Source: Ophiura sarsii | Lineage: Eukaryota; Echinodermata; Ophiuroidea; Amphilepidida; Ophiuridae | Assembly: GCA_035610835.1 (NCBI GenBank) | Contig: CM069441.1 | Location: 81,205,848-81,269,847, forward strand | Direction of reading: 5' to 3' | Length of the DNA stretch: 64,000 nt | In this document: positions 13,901 through 22,758 of the stretch, piece by piece | How positions within the stretch are numbered: the stretch's first letter is position 1 | How the letters are laid out: each line of letters starts with the position of its first letter | Translations under genes and position numbers: made by a program | Notes under the pieces: generated by a model | The model's input: the letters and a program-made list of their open reading frames with translations, nothing else | Database searches by the model: none | Told to the model about the DNA's origin: nothing

Positions 13901-16900
13901 ATACCACCAACAATACTTCACATGTAATACTAGCAAATGATTTGGGTGTTATCTTACCGTCATCGTAAATGGAAAAATGGCGTGGCTCACTCTCTGTCAA
14001 AACCTTTCCAAATCGATTATCAGACTTAACTTGATAATAGAAATTGTCTGCGTGATCGTTATTCTTCAGGGCACATTTAACATGTTCACCATTGCTGACG
14101 TACTGTACTGTGTTATTACACTCAACACGTTCACCATTGCTGTCGTACTGTACTGCGTAAGTCATGCTAGTACACTCAACTTGTTCACCATTGCTGTCGT
14201 ACTGTGCTGTGTTAGTACACTCAACATCAATCCAAAGTAGTCTCCGACTAGATAAAGAAATGCCAAAATGAATTATATGGAATTTGTTTATATGGCAACC
14301 CTCAGCGACCAACCTTAAAATCTCAGAAAAATAGGGTCGCAATATTTTTTTAAATTTTTTAACAAGATTTAAATGTTACCCAAATTGTCAACATGCCTTT
14401 TGGCAATACATGTACTACTATCCAGGAGTGCTATTAGTTCCATGTAGCACTCTTCCCCTGCATCCGCTAATAGTGTCATATCAGTAATACTAGTTGGGTT
14501 CAGATGGGCGTAAATTGGATCGGAGTAAGGTCGGAGTAGCGATTGGTCGTGTTAAGGGGGCTGTGGACTCTCAGGTACAGCCTCCGTAAAACTGTCGTAA
14601 CTTCTTCATTATTCATTGTATCTTTATGAATACAGTTTTTTGAAGGAAAGGGTTCAATGAATCCAACCATGATCATGAAATTGACCATTTTGGAGAAAAA
14701 TTATAAAAAACACGTTTTTTTACCCATTTTAGGTTCTGCAAAGATAACTCAAAATATATTTTGTCAAATTTGTCATACTAGTTTCATTATATTCCTTATA
14801 AAATTCCCTAGGAATGTTTTTTTTAATTTTAATATCTTATTTATAAATGTTTTCAAAAAAAAAAAAGATTTTCATGATTTTTGGCACTTTTTGGTGAAAA
14901 AAGTGCCAAGTGCCAAAAAATGTGATTTTTTACCTCTCAAATCATGAAAATCACATTTTTGGCACTTTTTTGGCACTTTATGGTCAATAATTCAAAAAAA
15001 TAATAAAGATTTTTAAATTTTGGTATCACCAATTTACTGATATGATGGCACATGGAATCATGACGTAATCATGGTTCGCTGTGGTTGATGAATGTAAACA
15101 AAAAACAAAACGGCAGAAATTATTTGGAATATAACGAAAATTATGAATCCTCTCCACCAGGGATAACTTTCAAAATTAGTATGTTGTCACGCAGAGAAGA
15201 AAATTGGACTAACAGTAAGCTTATTTACTTTTAAGTTATAATTCAAAGAGTGATATTTGGGGGTGATTTTTCGGTCATGATATTTTTAAAATGTTGTATA
15301 GCGCACGACACGAGTGATAGTTTTTGGTCGTGGTTACGATCTCGGATTTGATTTATTTCCGCTGGATTTTCTCGGTTTTGGTTGCAAATAGCGAAATCAC
15401 GGGAAATCATGGTTTTAGTAAGTCAGTTGATCGCAATATTTCTGAGCTATATAATGGAAAGAACTAGGAAAGAATCTGGAATCCAGGATCAAATAGAAAA
15501 GTAATGCACAACATATAAAAATTGAGACCTGTCACAACAAAATGAGCGTTAAGTAGCCATTGTGTGCATTAGGAGATATGGTCTAATGAACATGCCAAAA
15601 AACAATACAAAACAAAGGAATTTTTGTCTTTCAATTTGATTTTTGATCAGGAATACATTGAGGAATTATGACATGTTGCATATCATTTTAAAGCTTGTTT
15701 TCTGGGCATTCTGAATCTGGATAAACCTCAGAATCGAATTTTCCGACTTAACTCTCATTTTGTGATGACAGCAGTGGCGTAACAGCCGGGGGGGGGGGTT
15801 CAAACCTACGCACCAGGAAAAATGGGGGGAAGGGTGATTTTTTGTGACCGTGCGAAATTTGTGACCGTGCGAAATTTATGACCGTGCAAAATTTATGACC
15901 GTGCAAAATTTTGTGACCGTGCAAAATTTTGTGACCGTGCGATTTTTTTTGACCATCTCCCCCCCCCCCACTTAAGTGAAATTCACGAGGTGACTGACTG
16001 GGGAAAAATTTGGGGCAACCTTTTACGAAAATTTCTGTCGGGTCGAACTGGTGTTCACCAGGAAAAAATATCCTTTGCCCCCCCCCCTGGAAAAAATCCC
16101 AGATACGCCACTGGATGACAGGTCTCAATTGGTACTGTTGACGGTGTGCCATGTGTATTTCCGATACAAGGCCCCCTGCAATGGTCATGTAAACTTTGTA
16201 GGAGAACTTCGGAGTAAGGTTGTGTTTAAAGTACCGTGTGGACAACTGTCCGGAGTAGAGGAAATATTTATGGAATTGCTGCAGGGTCTAAATTTACGCC
16301 GATCACTTACGCCCATCTGAACATGACTACTAATAACTAACCTTTGAACTGCCATTTGAAGGGTGCGGTGAGTGTTAACATTACTATCACCCGGGTTATC
16401 CCATTCACAAAATCCTTGATTTGGTATTCTACTGTAACAGGTGAAGTTTTGTACGTGACTAGGCAGCTCTGAAAATAAAGGGTTTAAAGTCATAGTATGC
16501 GATGTTTTCCAAGTGACGCCCTCAATCCTTGATTTTTTACTTTGAAAGCAGACTTTCTTGTAGATTTGCATTTATGATCAAAGCAATCAAAGTTACAGAG
16601 CGATATGATATCTAATTACTTCAAATTCATGGTTTGATTATGTTGAAATAAACTGTCAGGGTCAGACAACTTATTTTCTGAGTGTTTTTTTGTTCGATAT
16701 AAAATTCCATGATTTGTTATCATCGTCGCAGTGTTTCCCTCTACGATTTCAACTGCACACACAAGTGAACAGAATAGTATGGATACATGCTTTATACTGA
16801 AAATCTAAACAAACATGTTGAAACATTTCTTTACAATGGAAGCATGATTATGATTTGGTAAAGTTCTATGATGGTTATGGTCTTTGGGGCTTTTCACAGA

Positions 16901-18609
16901 AAATACAGTCAAGATAGATTAATGAGTCCAGGAAAGTCTTTCCTGATAGGTAAAACTTCATTTATCAGTCGGTAAGATCGAATTAAAAACTATGCATTTT
17001 TTAATTCGTATCCGACTACTGGTGGCCGCCATTTTGTTTTTACAGTGTACCAGTGTCCCGGATGTACACAGTAAAGTGTAGGGCGATTATAGTGTTTTTA
17101 AAGTTTTTTAGTTGCGGTGAATTTCTATGAGTTAAAGTGAATTGTATAACTTGTAAATCCAGTAGTTAAATATATTAACTAGATTCTCACCGACGGAAAG
17201 AAAAATCTATCGACGGCAAAAGGAGAAAAAAAGAGTTTAAATCGCAAAATTGGGCAACATTTGTTCATGTGGGCGTGGTTTGTCGCTACAAAATGATGTC
17301 ATGGGTGTGGTCGAGCATCTGGAATCGATATTAAGCCAAATTATGATTATTCAAAGATAGATTGAAAGGTAACAAATCGGCATAATTGACAGCAGCTATA
17401 ATGACGTAATGATAAAAATGGCAGCCTCCATGAATGCGCTGAGAATGCGCTGCACAAATTAAAAAAATCATATTTTTTTATTTAATCTTTCTAACTGTTT
17501 ATAAGAGACAGAGAAAAAAATATGTGTAAACAATTGAAAAGATCCACATGATATTTCTTTCAGGAGGCTTAGAGAGAGATCTGACCTGACTACTTATCTT
17601 AGGGTATGAACACAGACTTTAACCCTAACGATCTTGAGTACTACAAAGTACTCCAAGCAAGCTTATCTCAAAGCGCTTTTGTGCGGACGGTTTTTAACCG
17701 TGCCTATATAGTGAGTGCGGTATACTGCGAAAATGAAGGGTTGAGAAATCATGTTTTTCCTCAAATCAAGCCCTTACACACACAACCCTCTCTGCCCTCC
17801 CCCAAACCATTCATGACCACCACTTCCTATGACACCATCAAAATACAAAACTTACTTCCAACATTCAAACGAGCATGATCCTCAAGATCCGCATTTCGTC
17901 GACCATCTTCTAGAACTAGTGCACATGTGTAGTACCCAGAATCCTCCTTTGTCACCTGGGCGAAGACAAGTTGTGTCGTACGATAGTTTAGTACCTTGGT
18001 GCTGTTGGCTGGTAGAGGGTTGGAGGGATCGGAACCCTTGTACCACTGAAGAGATGACGATGACGGTCGGTGACCACTGGCGGTACAGTTGAGGGTCACG
18101 GTACTTCCTACCACCTTCGTAGATGACGCAGGAGATGCCGAGATGGTAGCTGTTGAATACAGGGAGGGAATCATTAGGAACAAGTTTTGCTAGCAACTCA
18201 AAGCAACTTTGTGAACTTTATTTGTGGTAATGCGGTAAACTTTCAGGTAGTGCAAAATAAATTTGGGGGTTGGACATTGAACAATCTTTTGGCAAATCAA
18301 TGTTTTCAAGTGAACATTTTTCCAACACATTTAATTGTAAGCATTTTTAAAAGTGACAAGGGGTCTATTAATGAGGTCAAAGGAGACTAAGAAAGTAAAT
18401 CTGTGCAAAGATCATTGACATTTGTTGGAATATGAGTAGATTTTCATGATTTTGTACAAACACTAAAAGAAATCCACAATGATAGATGGATTGCCTGTCC
18501 GTTTCATATACCTACCGTTTGTAAAATTTGTAAAGTCAATGCGGTCTTCTGCAGCAGTTATTCCTAAACAGACGAACAGCATAAACACTATCAAATTCAT
18601 TGTGATCAT
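1818..18609 (-). CDS. Class I cytokine receptor (gp130/IL6R/Domeless-like), 11 coding exons, 3' end missing
   Basis: Hand-spliced coding sequence of 1725 nt (575 codons) on the minus strand: exons 18516-18609, 17856-18149, 16342-16468, 13958-14247, 10068-10234, 7698-7845, 5546-5625, 3418-3559, 2498-2620, 2285-2410 and 1818-1951. All junctions are GT-AG and every phase matches. Domains: signal peptide 1-20; Ig domain about 32-129 (C53, W67, DSGYYTC at 101-107); cytokine-binding first half 130-269 (C140, C150, W152); second half 269-374 with WGKWS at 359-363; fibronectin III 374-489; juxtamembrane 489-531; transmembrane about 535-557; basic KK stop-transfer at 559-560. Such receptors dimerise on helical cytokines and signal through JAK/STAT (family knowledge). 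The tail with box 1/box 2 is not visible; the last exon ends in phase 0. Exact orthology to gp130, IL6R-alpha, LIFR or Domeless cannot be decided; one extra FN3 domain lies between the IL6R-alpha and gp130 layouts. Confidence 0.85.
2285..2410 (-). CDS. Receptor exon 10: juxtamembrane segment
   Basis: Phase 1-1, 126 nt, residues 489-531. A branch-point-like TACTAAC precedes the acceptor. The segment has Trp but no convincing FN3 fold and ends K-K-E-L-P-I just before the transmembrane exon. The donor (GTGTCA) is weak but gives the only clean phase match. An alternative acceptor two bases upstream would break the frame. Confidence 0.7.
2498..2620 (-). CDS. Receptor exon 9: third FN3 domain, C-terminal strands
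   Basis: Phase 1-1, 123 nt, residues 448-489. It encodes the F and G strands (Y-T-Y-D-I-E-V-V-A-F-N-G-E-G) and a proline-rich exit. The acceptor TTGTATAG at 2620/2621 is preferred to a nearer TAG because only it restores the Gly codon and the L-N-R-T-Y lead-in of an FN3 F strand. The donor is GTAAGT. Confidence 0.85.
2621..3417 (-). other. Receptor intron 8
   Basis: About 0.8 kb of AT-rich intron. I see no repeat with clear ends and no additional exon. Confidence 0.6.
3418..3559 (-). CDS. Receptor exon 8: third FN3 domain, middle
   Basis: Phase 0 to 1, 142 nt, residues 401-448. It starts P-L-P-E-K-K-R-N-G-K-I-I-G-Y, the classic FN3 C-strand pattern, and supplies C, C' and E strands. The acceptor is TCTTTCAG and the donor is GTGAGT. 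Confidence 0.88.
4055..4806. mobile_element. Foldback/MITE in receptor intron 7
   Basis: Inverted ends share CAGGCTTTGCCGTTTGA (4061-4077) with its reverse complement near 4783-4799. Inside lie a local palindrome of GCTCTCC-type motifs (about 4690-4775) and a tandem duplication at 4362-4567. No transposase coding is visible. Confidence 0.65.
4362..4567. repeat. Two-copy direct repeat of about 103 bp
   Basis: The segment from GTGCAAGCAGCATAAATTGA to GTTGACCGGTCGATAA is present twice back to back, almost identical (one extra T in copy 2). It lies inside the intron 7 foldback element, so it probably arose after insertion. Confidence 0.9.
4897..5522. mobile_element. TIR element in receptor intron 7
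   Basis: The ends read GTGACCTGGCACAACAAAAT and its near-perfect inverse ATTTTGTCGTGCCAGGTCAC. The element stops only about 25 bp from exon 7. No coding capacity is seen. Confidence 0.8.
5546..5625 (-). CDS. Receptor exon 7: third FN3 domain, first part
   Basis: A short 80-nt exon (phase 1-0), residues 374-400. It begins K-P-A-V-K-P-V and ends V-K-L-Y-W-K, the A and B strands of an FN3 domain. The exon has no start codon and is flanked by TTATGTTAG and GTAGGT. It fits exactly, in phase and in domain position, between exons 6 and 8. Confidence 0.85.
6300..7147. repeat. 99-bp minisatellite in receptor intron 6
   Basis: Eight to nine copies of a unit containing GATTTAGGTGACACAACATG and CAACAGTGAAAAAGGCCAAC. 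Unit length is about 99 bp, a multiple of three, so a 235-codon minus-strand frame of 33-residue repeats stays open (6435-7142). No splice sites of matching phase frame it and it lies inside an intron, so I treat the frame as incidental. Confidence 0.92.
7371..7596. mobile_element. MITE with TGTGAYRCGATCAAG-type ends
   Basis: The left end is TGTGATACGATCAAGCGGAA and the right end is CGCTTGATCACATCACA. The same family recurs at 62203-62456. It is about 225 bp and non-coding. Confidence 0.65.
7698..7845 (-). CDS. Receptor exon 6: second cytokine-binding domain with WGKWS motif
   Basis: Phase 0 to phase 1, 148 nt, residues 325-374. The F and G strands end with W-G-K-W-S at residues 359-363, matching the class I WSxWS box except Gly for the first Ser. 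The acceptor is TTTCCACAG and the donor is GTAAGT. Confidence 0.9.
7880..8000. repeat. Two long poly-G tracts
   Basis: G homopolymers of about 18-25 bases lie near 7897-7919 and 7973-7990, just upstream of the WGKWS exon on the minus strand. They look like remnants of repeat tails. Confidence 0.9.
8411..8646. mobile_element. MITE with CTATAGTT...AACTATAG ends, receptor intron 5
   Basis: The left end is CTATAGTTTAATCAGTTCCA and the right end is an imperfect inverse (GCCAATTTGGAGCTGAAC then CTATAG). A related full copy lies at 57656-57874 and a partial one at 26950-27079. Confidence 0.65.
9378..9454. mobile_element. 77-bp internally deleted MITE
   Basis: It has ends ATGCACTTATCAATTGCA and the inverse TGCAATTGATTAGTGCAT around a CCTGG-rich core. 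It is a minimal relative of the GC-rich elements at 20496-20982 and 59570-60097. Confidence 0.7.
9472..9901. mobile_element. MITE with TGATGCGATCTGTGAAAACC ends
   Basis: The inverted ends (TGATGCGATCTGTGAAAACC and GGTTTTCACAGATCGCATCA) are near-perfect, and a second copy lies at 43778-44129. A loose fragment of the end motif also occurs near 3604. AT-rich interior, non-coding. Confidence 0.85.
10068..10234 (-). CDS. Receptor exon 5: second cytokine-binding domain, N-terminal half
   Basis: Phase 1 to phase 0, 167 nt, residues 269-324. It begins with the interdomain Ile-Pro-x-Pro-Pro hinge and carries the FN3 pattern with Trp in the M-I-V-K-W-D segment. The acceptor is TTTTTTAG and the donor is GTAAGA. 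Confidence 0.88.
10853..11209. mobile_element. TTAA-flanked MITE in receptor intron 4
   Basis: It is flanked on both sides by TTAA (10849-10852 and 11210-11213). The terminal inverted repeats begin AGGTAGATGACCCGATCACA. A TTAA duplication with AGG termini fits Kolobok-type elements better than piggyBac, which starts CCC (family knowledge). Confidence 0.85.
11215..13640. other. Receptor intron 4, no recognised gene
   Basis: The stretch holds a C run near 12566, a G run near 13362, a C run of about 27 near 13470 and several short open frames without domain signature. I see no exon with matching phase here. Confidence 0.5.
13645..13793. repeat. Near-perfect foldback hairpin in intron 4
   Basis: The left arm (about 13645-13712) and right arm (about 13725-13793) are inverted copies around a short loop containing CAGTCATAGC. 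It lies roughly 165 bp downstream of exon 4 on the minus strand and would form a long hairpin in the pre-mRNA. Confidence 0.8.
13958..14247 (-). CDS. Receptor exon 4: first cytokine-binding domain, C-terminal half, with internal repeat
   Basis: Phase 2 to phase 1, 290 nt, residues 172-269. It continues the first cytokine-binding domain and contains three in-frame copies (14082-14225, residues 180-227) of a V-E-C ... Q-Y-x-S-N-G-E unit, followed by a related V-K-C. The C-terminal part (YYQVKSDNRFGK region) looks like the normal F-G strands. The donor is GTAAGA and joining to exon 5 restores a valine codon. Confidence 0.85.
14556..15030. mobile_element. One-ended copy of the TTAA MITE with GGGGGCTGTGGACTCTCAG end
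   Basis: TTAA (14552-14555) is followed by the same terminal sequence as the full element at 32997-33707. The left half is conserved; the interior palindrome with repeated TTTTGGCACTTTTTGG is rearranged and no right end is found. It lies in receptor intron 3. Confidence 0.75.
15523..16128. mobile_element. MITE with TGAGACCTGT...ACAGGTCTCA ends, carrying a nested hAT-type MITE
   Basis: The outer ends are TGAGACCTGTCACAACAAAA and, after the nested insertion, GACAGGTCTCA. The right-hand subterminal part (TAACTCTCATTTTGTGATGACAG) is split by the insertion at 15772. A relative with the same design is at 23844-24868. Confidence 0.75.
15772..16113. mobile_element. hAT-type MITE with 8-bp target duplication
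   Basis: It has terminal CAGTGGCGTA and inverse TACGCCACTG and is flanked by GATGACAG on both sides (15764-15771, 16114-16121). An 8-bp duplication with CAGTG ends is the hAT signature. Inside are G/C runs and six copies of a 17-bp GACCGTGCAAAATTT repeat (about 15845-15955). Confidence 0.88.
16342..16468 (-). CDS. Receptor exon 3: first cytokine-binding domain, N-terminal half
   Basis: It starts in phase 1 after TTTTCAG and ends in phase 2 before GTTAGT. It encodes residues 130-172 with Cys140, nine residues, Cys150-Glu-Trp152, the class I receptor C-x9-C-x-W signature of the first FN3-like domain. This is one of the two strongest family diagnostics in the gene. Confidence 0.9.
16469..17855 (-). 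other. Receptor intron 2
   Basis: AT-rich intron with no element whose two ends I can pair and no exon-like segment in phase. Confidence 0.5.
17856..18149 (-). CDS. Receptor exon 2: immunoglobulin-like domain
   Basis: A single 294-nt symmetrical exon (phase 1-1) encodes one complete Ig domain. B-strand cysteine 53, tryptophan 67 and the F-strand D-S-G-Y-Y-T-C pattern ending at Cys107 are all present. The acceptor is CAACAG and the donor is GTAAGT. An N-terminal Ig domain before a cytokine-binding module is the arrangement of gp130, IL6R-alpha and CNTFR-type receptors. Confidence 0.9.
18516..18609 (-). CDS. Receptor exon 1: signal peptide
   Basis: It encodes residues 1-31: a hydrophobic core rich in Val, Phe, Met and Leu, then Ala-Ala before acidic Glu-Asp, so cleavage probably falls after residue 20. 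The exon ends AAC G with donor GTAGGT (phase 1). The following N-F-T looks like an N-glycosylation sequon near the mature N-terminus. Confidence 0.85.
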
Positions 18610-18738
18610 CTTCCTTGATAAGAGTGCAGCAACAGTGATTGGTTCAGAAGTATGATGTATCTTTACGATGGATGGTAAATTGGTCGTCAAACAGCACAGG
18701 CGATGCTACTTTGTCATGCTGCTATGCAGAGTACAAAT
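18610..18738 (-). other. Probable 5' UTR part of the receptor signal-peptide exon
   Basis: Upstream of the ATG at 18609 the minus strand reads through a short uORF (Met-Thr-Lys-stop) to a pyrimidine-rich stretch ending in TTTCAG at the 18738/18739 boundary, which looks like an acceptor site. This suggests an upstream non-coding leader exon. The first in-frame ATG (18609) is followed three codons later by another ATG (18600); either could start the signal peptide. No TATA box is evident. Confidence 0.4.
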
Positions 18739-20003
18739 CTGAAATGAGTCCAAATATAAGATAACACATCATTTTGGTGAATAATTTAGGGGATGAAAGT
18801 AGGTTGATAAACCAGATTATAAGCCCATATTAGGCTTTTTTCATATCAAATCAAACCGACAATCAATATTTGGACAATGTATGTTCCTTTAGATTGTTTT
18901 CTTCTTCTGTCATTCCAATTTGATTGATTAACAACATTGAAAAGCAAACATATAAAGCCAGACTAGAGGATGGAGTAGGCAATGGGCCTTTCCCCATCCG
19001 CAGGCAGCCGGCAGTGCACGAAACACATGACAATTAGACACATAAAATGAAAACATACATAATTGGAAATAAATACCAATGTAAAACTGAGGGATAAAAG
19101 GAACAAACGGGTTAGGAAAGCCTGCTTTCCATAATAAAAGTATTGCACTTAACATAAAAATATAAAAAGTTAGCGATGAAACATTCCCAGAAGAATGCCT
19201 GAGTGAGCAAGATATTTAATTGATGCTCGATTTTTAGAATAGAAAATAGAATAAGAACATGTTATTGCACGCTGACTCAAGGATTTGAACATTTTTGTGG
19301 AAACCTGCGTCCTAATTATTTTGCTGATGGAAAGAAGGGGGAAAATGGATTGGAGGGAGCTCTTATATTGGGTGGTGTCACTAAATATATCATTTCGTAT
19401 ATATAGGTTCAAAAACAATCGCCAGGGTGATCTATCTTAAAATAAAAGCCTGCATCATTGATTTTACCTATTGCGTTGTTCATTGTGTCTCCAATTTATT
19501 TGCCTTTTGATGTGATTCATTCTCTTAGCAAAAATGATGACGTGGAAACTTTGACTAATTTTTGCTGTGAAGAAACGTGGGACGTAGGAGGCGCTAATAC
19601 CCTATAATCAAGCTCCCCTTCCCTTACCCCATCCCCTCCCTAATTTACCCATCCCAATTTTGAAATTCTATAAGATGGTTTTTAAACTTTTTATGTGGGA
19701 AAACAGTTTTGTCTCAATTACATCAAATTGAAACAAAATACAAGTATAGGCTTATACATAATTGAGTTCTGAAAAGGTGTTAAAAAGAAGACACATCGCA
19801 CCAAAAGAAACCAAATTCTAATTAAAAACATCCACCTTTCCGCATATTCATTTCGTAAAACTAGACATCCCAGTCAATCCAGCTGGCCATTATTTAATAT
19901 TTTTTATAACTCCTCTGTATTTATCATGACACTATCGTATGACTGTATCATGGTTGTTCGAAAGTGTAGTGATCACAGTAAATTACATGGACATGCTACA
20001 TGT
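18739..20003. other. Region upstream of the receptor coding exons, no recognised gene
   Basis: Only short open frames without domain features. If the receptor has a leader exon and promoter they may lie here or farther right. Confidence 0.5.
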
Positions 20004-20005
20004 TA

Positions 20006-20180
20006 CAGCGGAACCACGTTAACACAAACTCTGTTAACACAAAATTCCTGTTAACACAAAGTATTATTCAAGTCCCAATCTTATAGTTTACCATTATAAT
20101 ATGACTGGATAACACAAATTCCTCTTAACACAAACTAAAATGCACGGCCCAGGCAACTTTGTTTCAACAAGGTTCCACTG
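20006..20180. mobile_element. TA-flanked pogo/Tigger-like MITE
   Basis: TA flanks on both sides, left end CAGCGGAACCACGTTAAC and right end inverse CAAGGTTCCACTG. Several TTAACACAAA motifs lie inside. CAGTGGAACC-type ends and a TA target are typical of pogo/Tigger elements. Confidence 0.75.
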
Positions 20181-20495
20181 TATAGGCAAAGAAAAAACCC
20201 TGTTCTACATCAAGCAAGCGGAGAGTCCACACATGTAGGGTCAAAACACTTGTTAACTTGTTCCACAAAAAATCTGGAAATATAAAAACCCCATTAAACA
20301 AAATCTCATATTTTAAATGTATGAGTTGGTCAGGTCTGGGGGTCAGATGGGGCAGAGTGGCCCCTTGATGGCTTTGACCGGAAAGGCAGCTCAAACTACC
20401 GGGCTCAAAAGGTGAAGTGAGGGGAAGGAGAAAAGGGAAAAAAGGGAGAGAAAAAATGGCACATTTCTGGCTGCTACACACACATTTGTCCATTA

Positions 20496-20982
20496 CTTAT
20501 GCAATTATCAATTGCAAGCCCGGCCCCCGGGGACCTGGGGCATATACGGGAGTGCACGCGGACGTACAAACTGTGCCCCTGCTTGCTGGGGCGTGTAGTG
20601 GGGACGTACGCTAAGGTACACTAATGTACACCCGGGCGCTTGCTATAAATAAGCTAGAGATGCGATGCGCTTGACGAAATAAGCCTAATAACACATAGGG
20701 AACACATGTAGAAATGCATTCCATTATGGTTGCAGAAAGAAATAAGCGACCTTGGGACTGTAGCCGGGTGAATACTTTGTCCTGGGAAATGGGTGGCTGG
20801 GACTGTACACTTTGTCCCGGCCAAGGGGGGCCGGGACTGTAGCTGGGACGTACAAAAAATAGTGCCTGGCCCTGCGGGCACCGTACACGATTGTACCCGG
20901 GACGTCACATGGGCAATTTGTATGTCCTGGCCCTGATCCCCGCTATCCCCTGGTCCCCCGGGCCGGGGATGCAAGTGCATTA
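20496..20982. mobile_element. GC-rich 0.5-kb MITE, copy 1
   Basis: Strikingly GC-rich against an AT-rich background. It has ends related to TGCACTTATCAATTGCA with subterminal CCCGG-rich motifs and repeated GGGACGTACA. An inverted full-length copy is at 59570-60097 and a 77-bp deletion form at 9378-9454. Open frames inside are not conserved between copies. Confidence 0.8.
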
Positions 20983-22408
20983 CAGATAGCAAACACAAGA
21001 GAAAACATTGACTGTATTGCTCGTCGGCTACAACAAATTTATTTCTTAATACCGTGCACTCTTTGCTCCAAAATATCTTTATTTTCTATTCACTATGATA
21101 CAACATGTAGACAATATACAATTTAATTATTGATTTGTCTACCAGCATTTATAAAATGTTTAGCATCATTTAATGTATTAATGTCACTACATATAGTACT
21201 TTAAATAATTTACAGAGACAATTTGATCACGATTAAACGCTGGTGACGATGCTCGTTTGTATAATTAGTAATAAGCCATGACAATTAATTTGTTCACATT
21301 GATCATGTAAGATGGTTTAACTATTGAAGGACCATAAAACCATTGATACATTTTTAACCATAAGATTCCAAGATTGGTAAAACCCATAATCCCTACCCAA
21401 TAGAGAATTGCTCATACATATGGCTAAATTATTGAATTGATATAAGACCATAAAAAAGTCCTTAATGATGGCCAGATTCATCTAATTTTTTTTTATTTGC
21501 GAAGTCATTCGGTGGAATTGAGAGCCCAGTCGTGCTATTTTTTTGTAACCTTAGGTTTGAACTGGTGTTCACCAGAAAAATTAACAGAAACCTGTCCGAC
21601 TCAACCATTCTTTTTTTTAGAATTGGTGACAAAATGTTCATGTGCATTAATGAATACCAACACTTTTTAACGGGTTTGTCAAAATATGGCAAAATATTTA
21701 CAGATATTTGTGATTTTGGTGTCATTTTCAAGGGGGAAATGGGTTGGGGGAGCCAGTCCATCAGACCCAACATGAGAGGTAAATGTGCCTGTTTTTTCTT
21801 CTTTTTCGTCGCCTAACATACAAATTCCTTATTAATTTGTATGAGCACTATGTTCCTGTGGACTCAGGATCATCCCTTGAATTAATTGGGCTATTCCAAT
21901 TGACATCCATACACCCCCTGTCATGGAAGCCATTATCTTAATTTTCCACAAAGGCCCAACTCAACACAACAATTGGTAACCATGACTGTTCTTCATTTTT
22001 TCGAAGTACCCCTTTGCAAGGATTTTTCAACAATTTTACCCCCCTTTTTTGGCAAAAACGAGGAAGAGACTTTATACATACATTAAATAAATAAAAACTT
22101 GTTGCTCCCAACAGTAACAGGCGTTTATGGTCCTGTGTTATAAACTGGTGTACCCCTAATGGTTTATTTGGGTTGTTACCCTGTTCTAATCAAACAATTG
22201 AATCCATACTGTTGATGTTTTTTCCTCTTGGTAAAATACCCCTTTTTCAAATTTCACGGAGACTAATTCATGAAATTCCCCCTATTTTCATGATTTTGCT
22301 GTCCACGCTAACAATCGAAAATATACCCCTTTTCCCGCGATTTTTAGAATAGTCATGGTTACCAACTTTTGTGTTGAGTTGGGGGCCGGGGTGTAGACTA
22401 TATACATG
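20983..22408. other. No recognised feature
   Basis: AT-rich sequence with short frames lacking domain features. A fragment near 21555 (ACTGGTGTTCACCAG) is shared with the hAT-type MITE interior near 16045, so part of the stretch is an old mobile element. Confidence 0.4.
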
Positions 22409-22758
22409 TACCGTATTATCCCTATTAAGCACCCAGGGCGGTTAGCAAAGTCATTTTGGGTGGGAGCTTATTATGCTACCTTTTTTACACTCATTTATCG
22501 TACTAAATAAAATGTACAAGAGGTCATTTGAAGATGCTGACCATTTGATGGTCATTTGAAGATGCTGACCATTTGATGGTCATTTGAGGAGGCTGACCAT
22601 TTCATGTACTAAATGAAATATATGTACAAGTGGTCATTTGAGGATGCTGACCATTTGAAAAGGTGGGCGCTTATAAGGGATTGTTTGTTGGTAGTCATTG
22701 AGAAAAACAAGGGTGGGCGCTTATAAGGTCCTGGGCGCTTAATAGGGATAATACGGTA
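22409..22758. mobile_element. MITE with TACCGTATTATCCCTATTAA ends
   Basis: The terminal inverted repeats are near-perfect (TACCGTATTATCCCTATTAA and TTAATAGGGATAATACGGTA). The interior has about four copies of a GGTCATTTGAAGATGCTGACC-like repeat of some 30 bp (22525-22660). Confidence 0.88.

Noticed and set aside
15748..16245. 165-codon minus-strand frame
   Set aside because: Lies over a hAT-type MITE with a 17-bp array; the frame ends outside the element in unrelated sequence.
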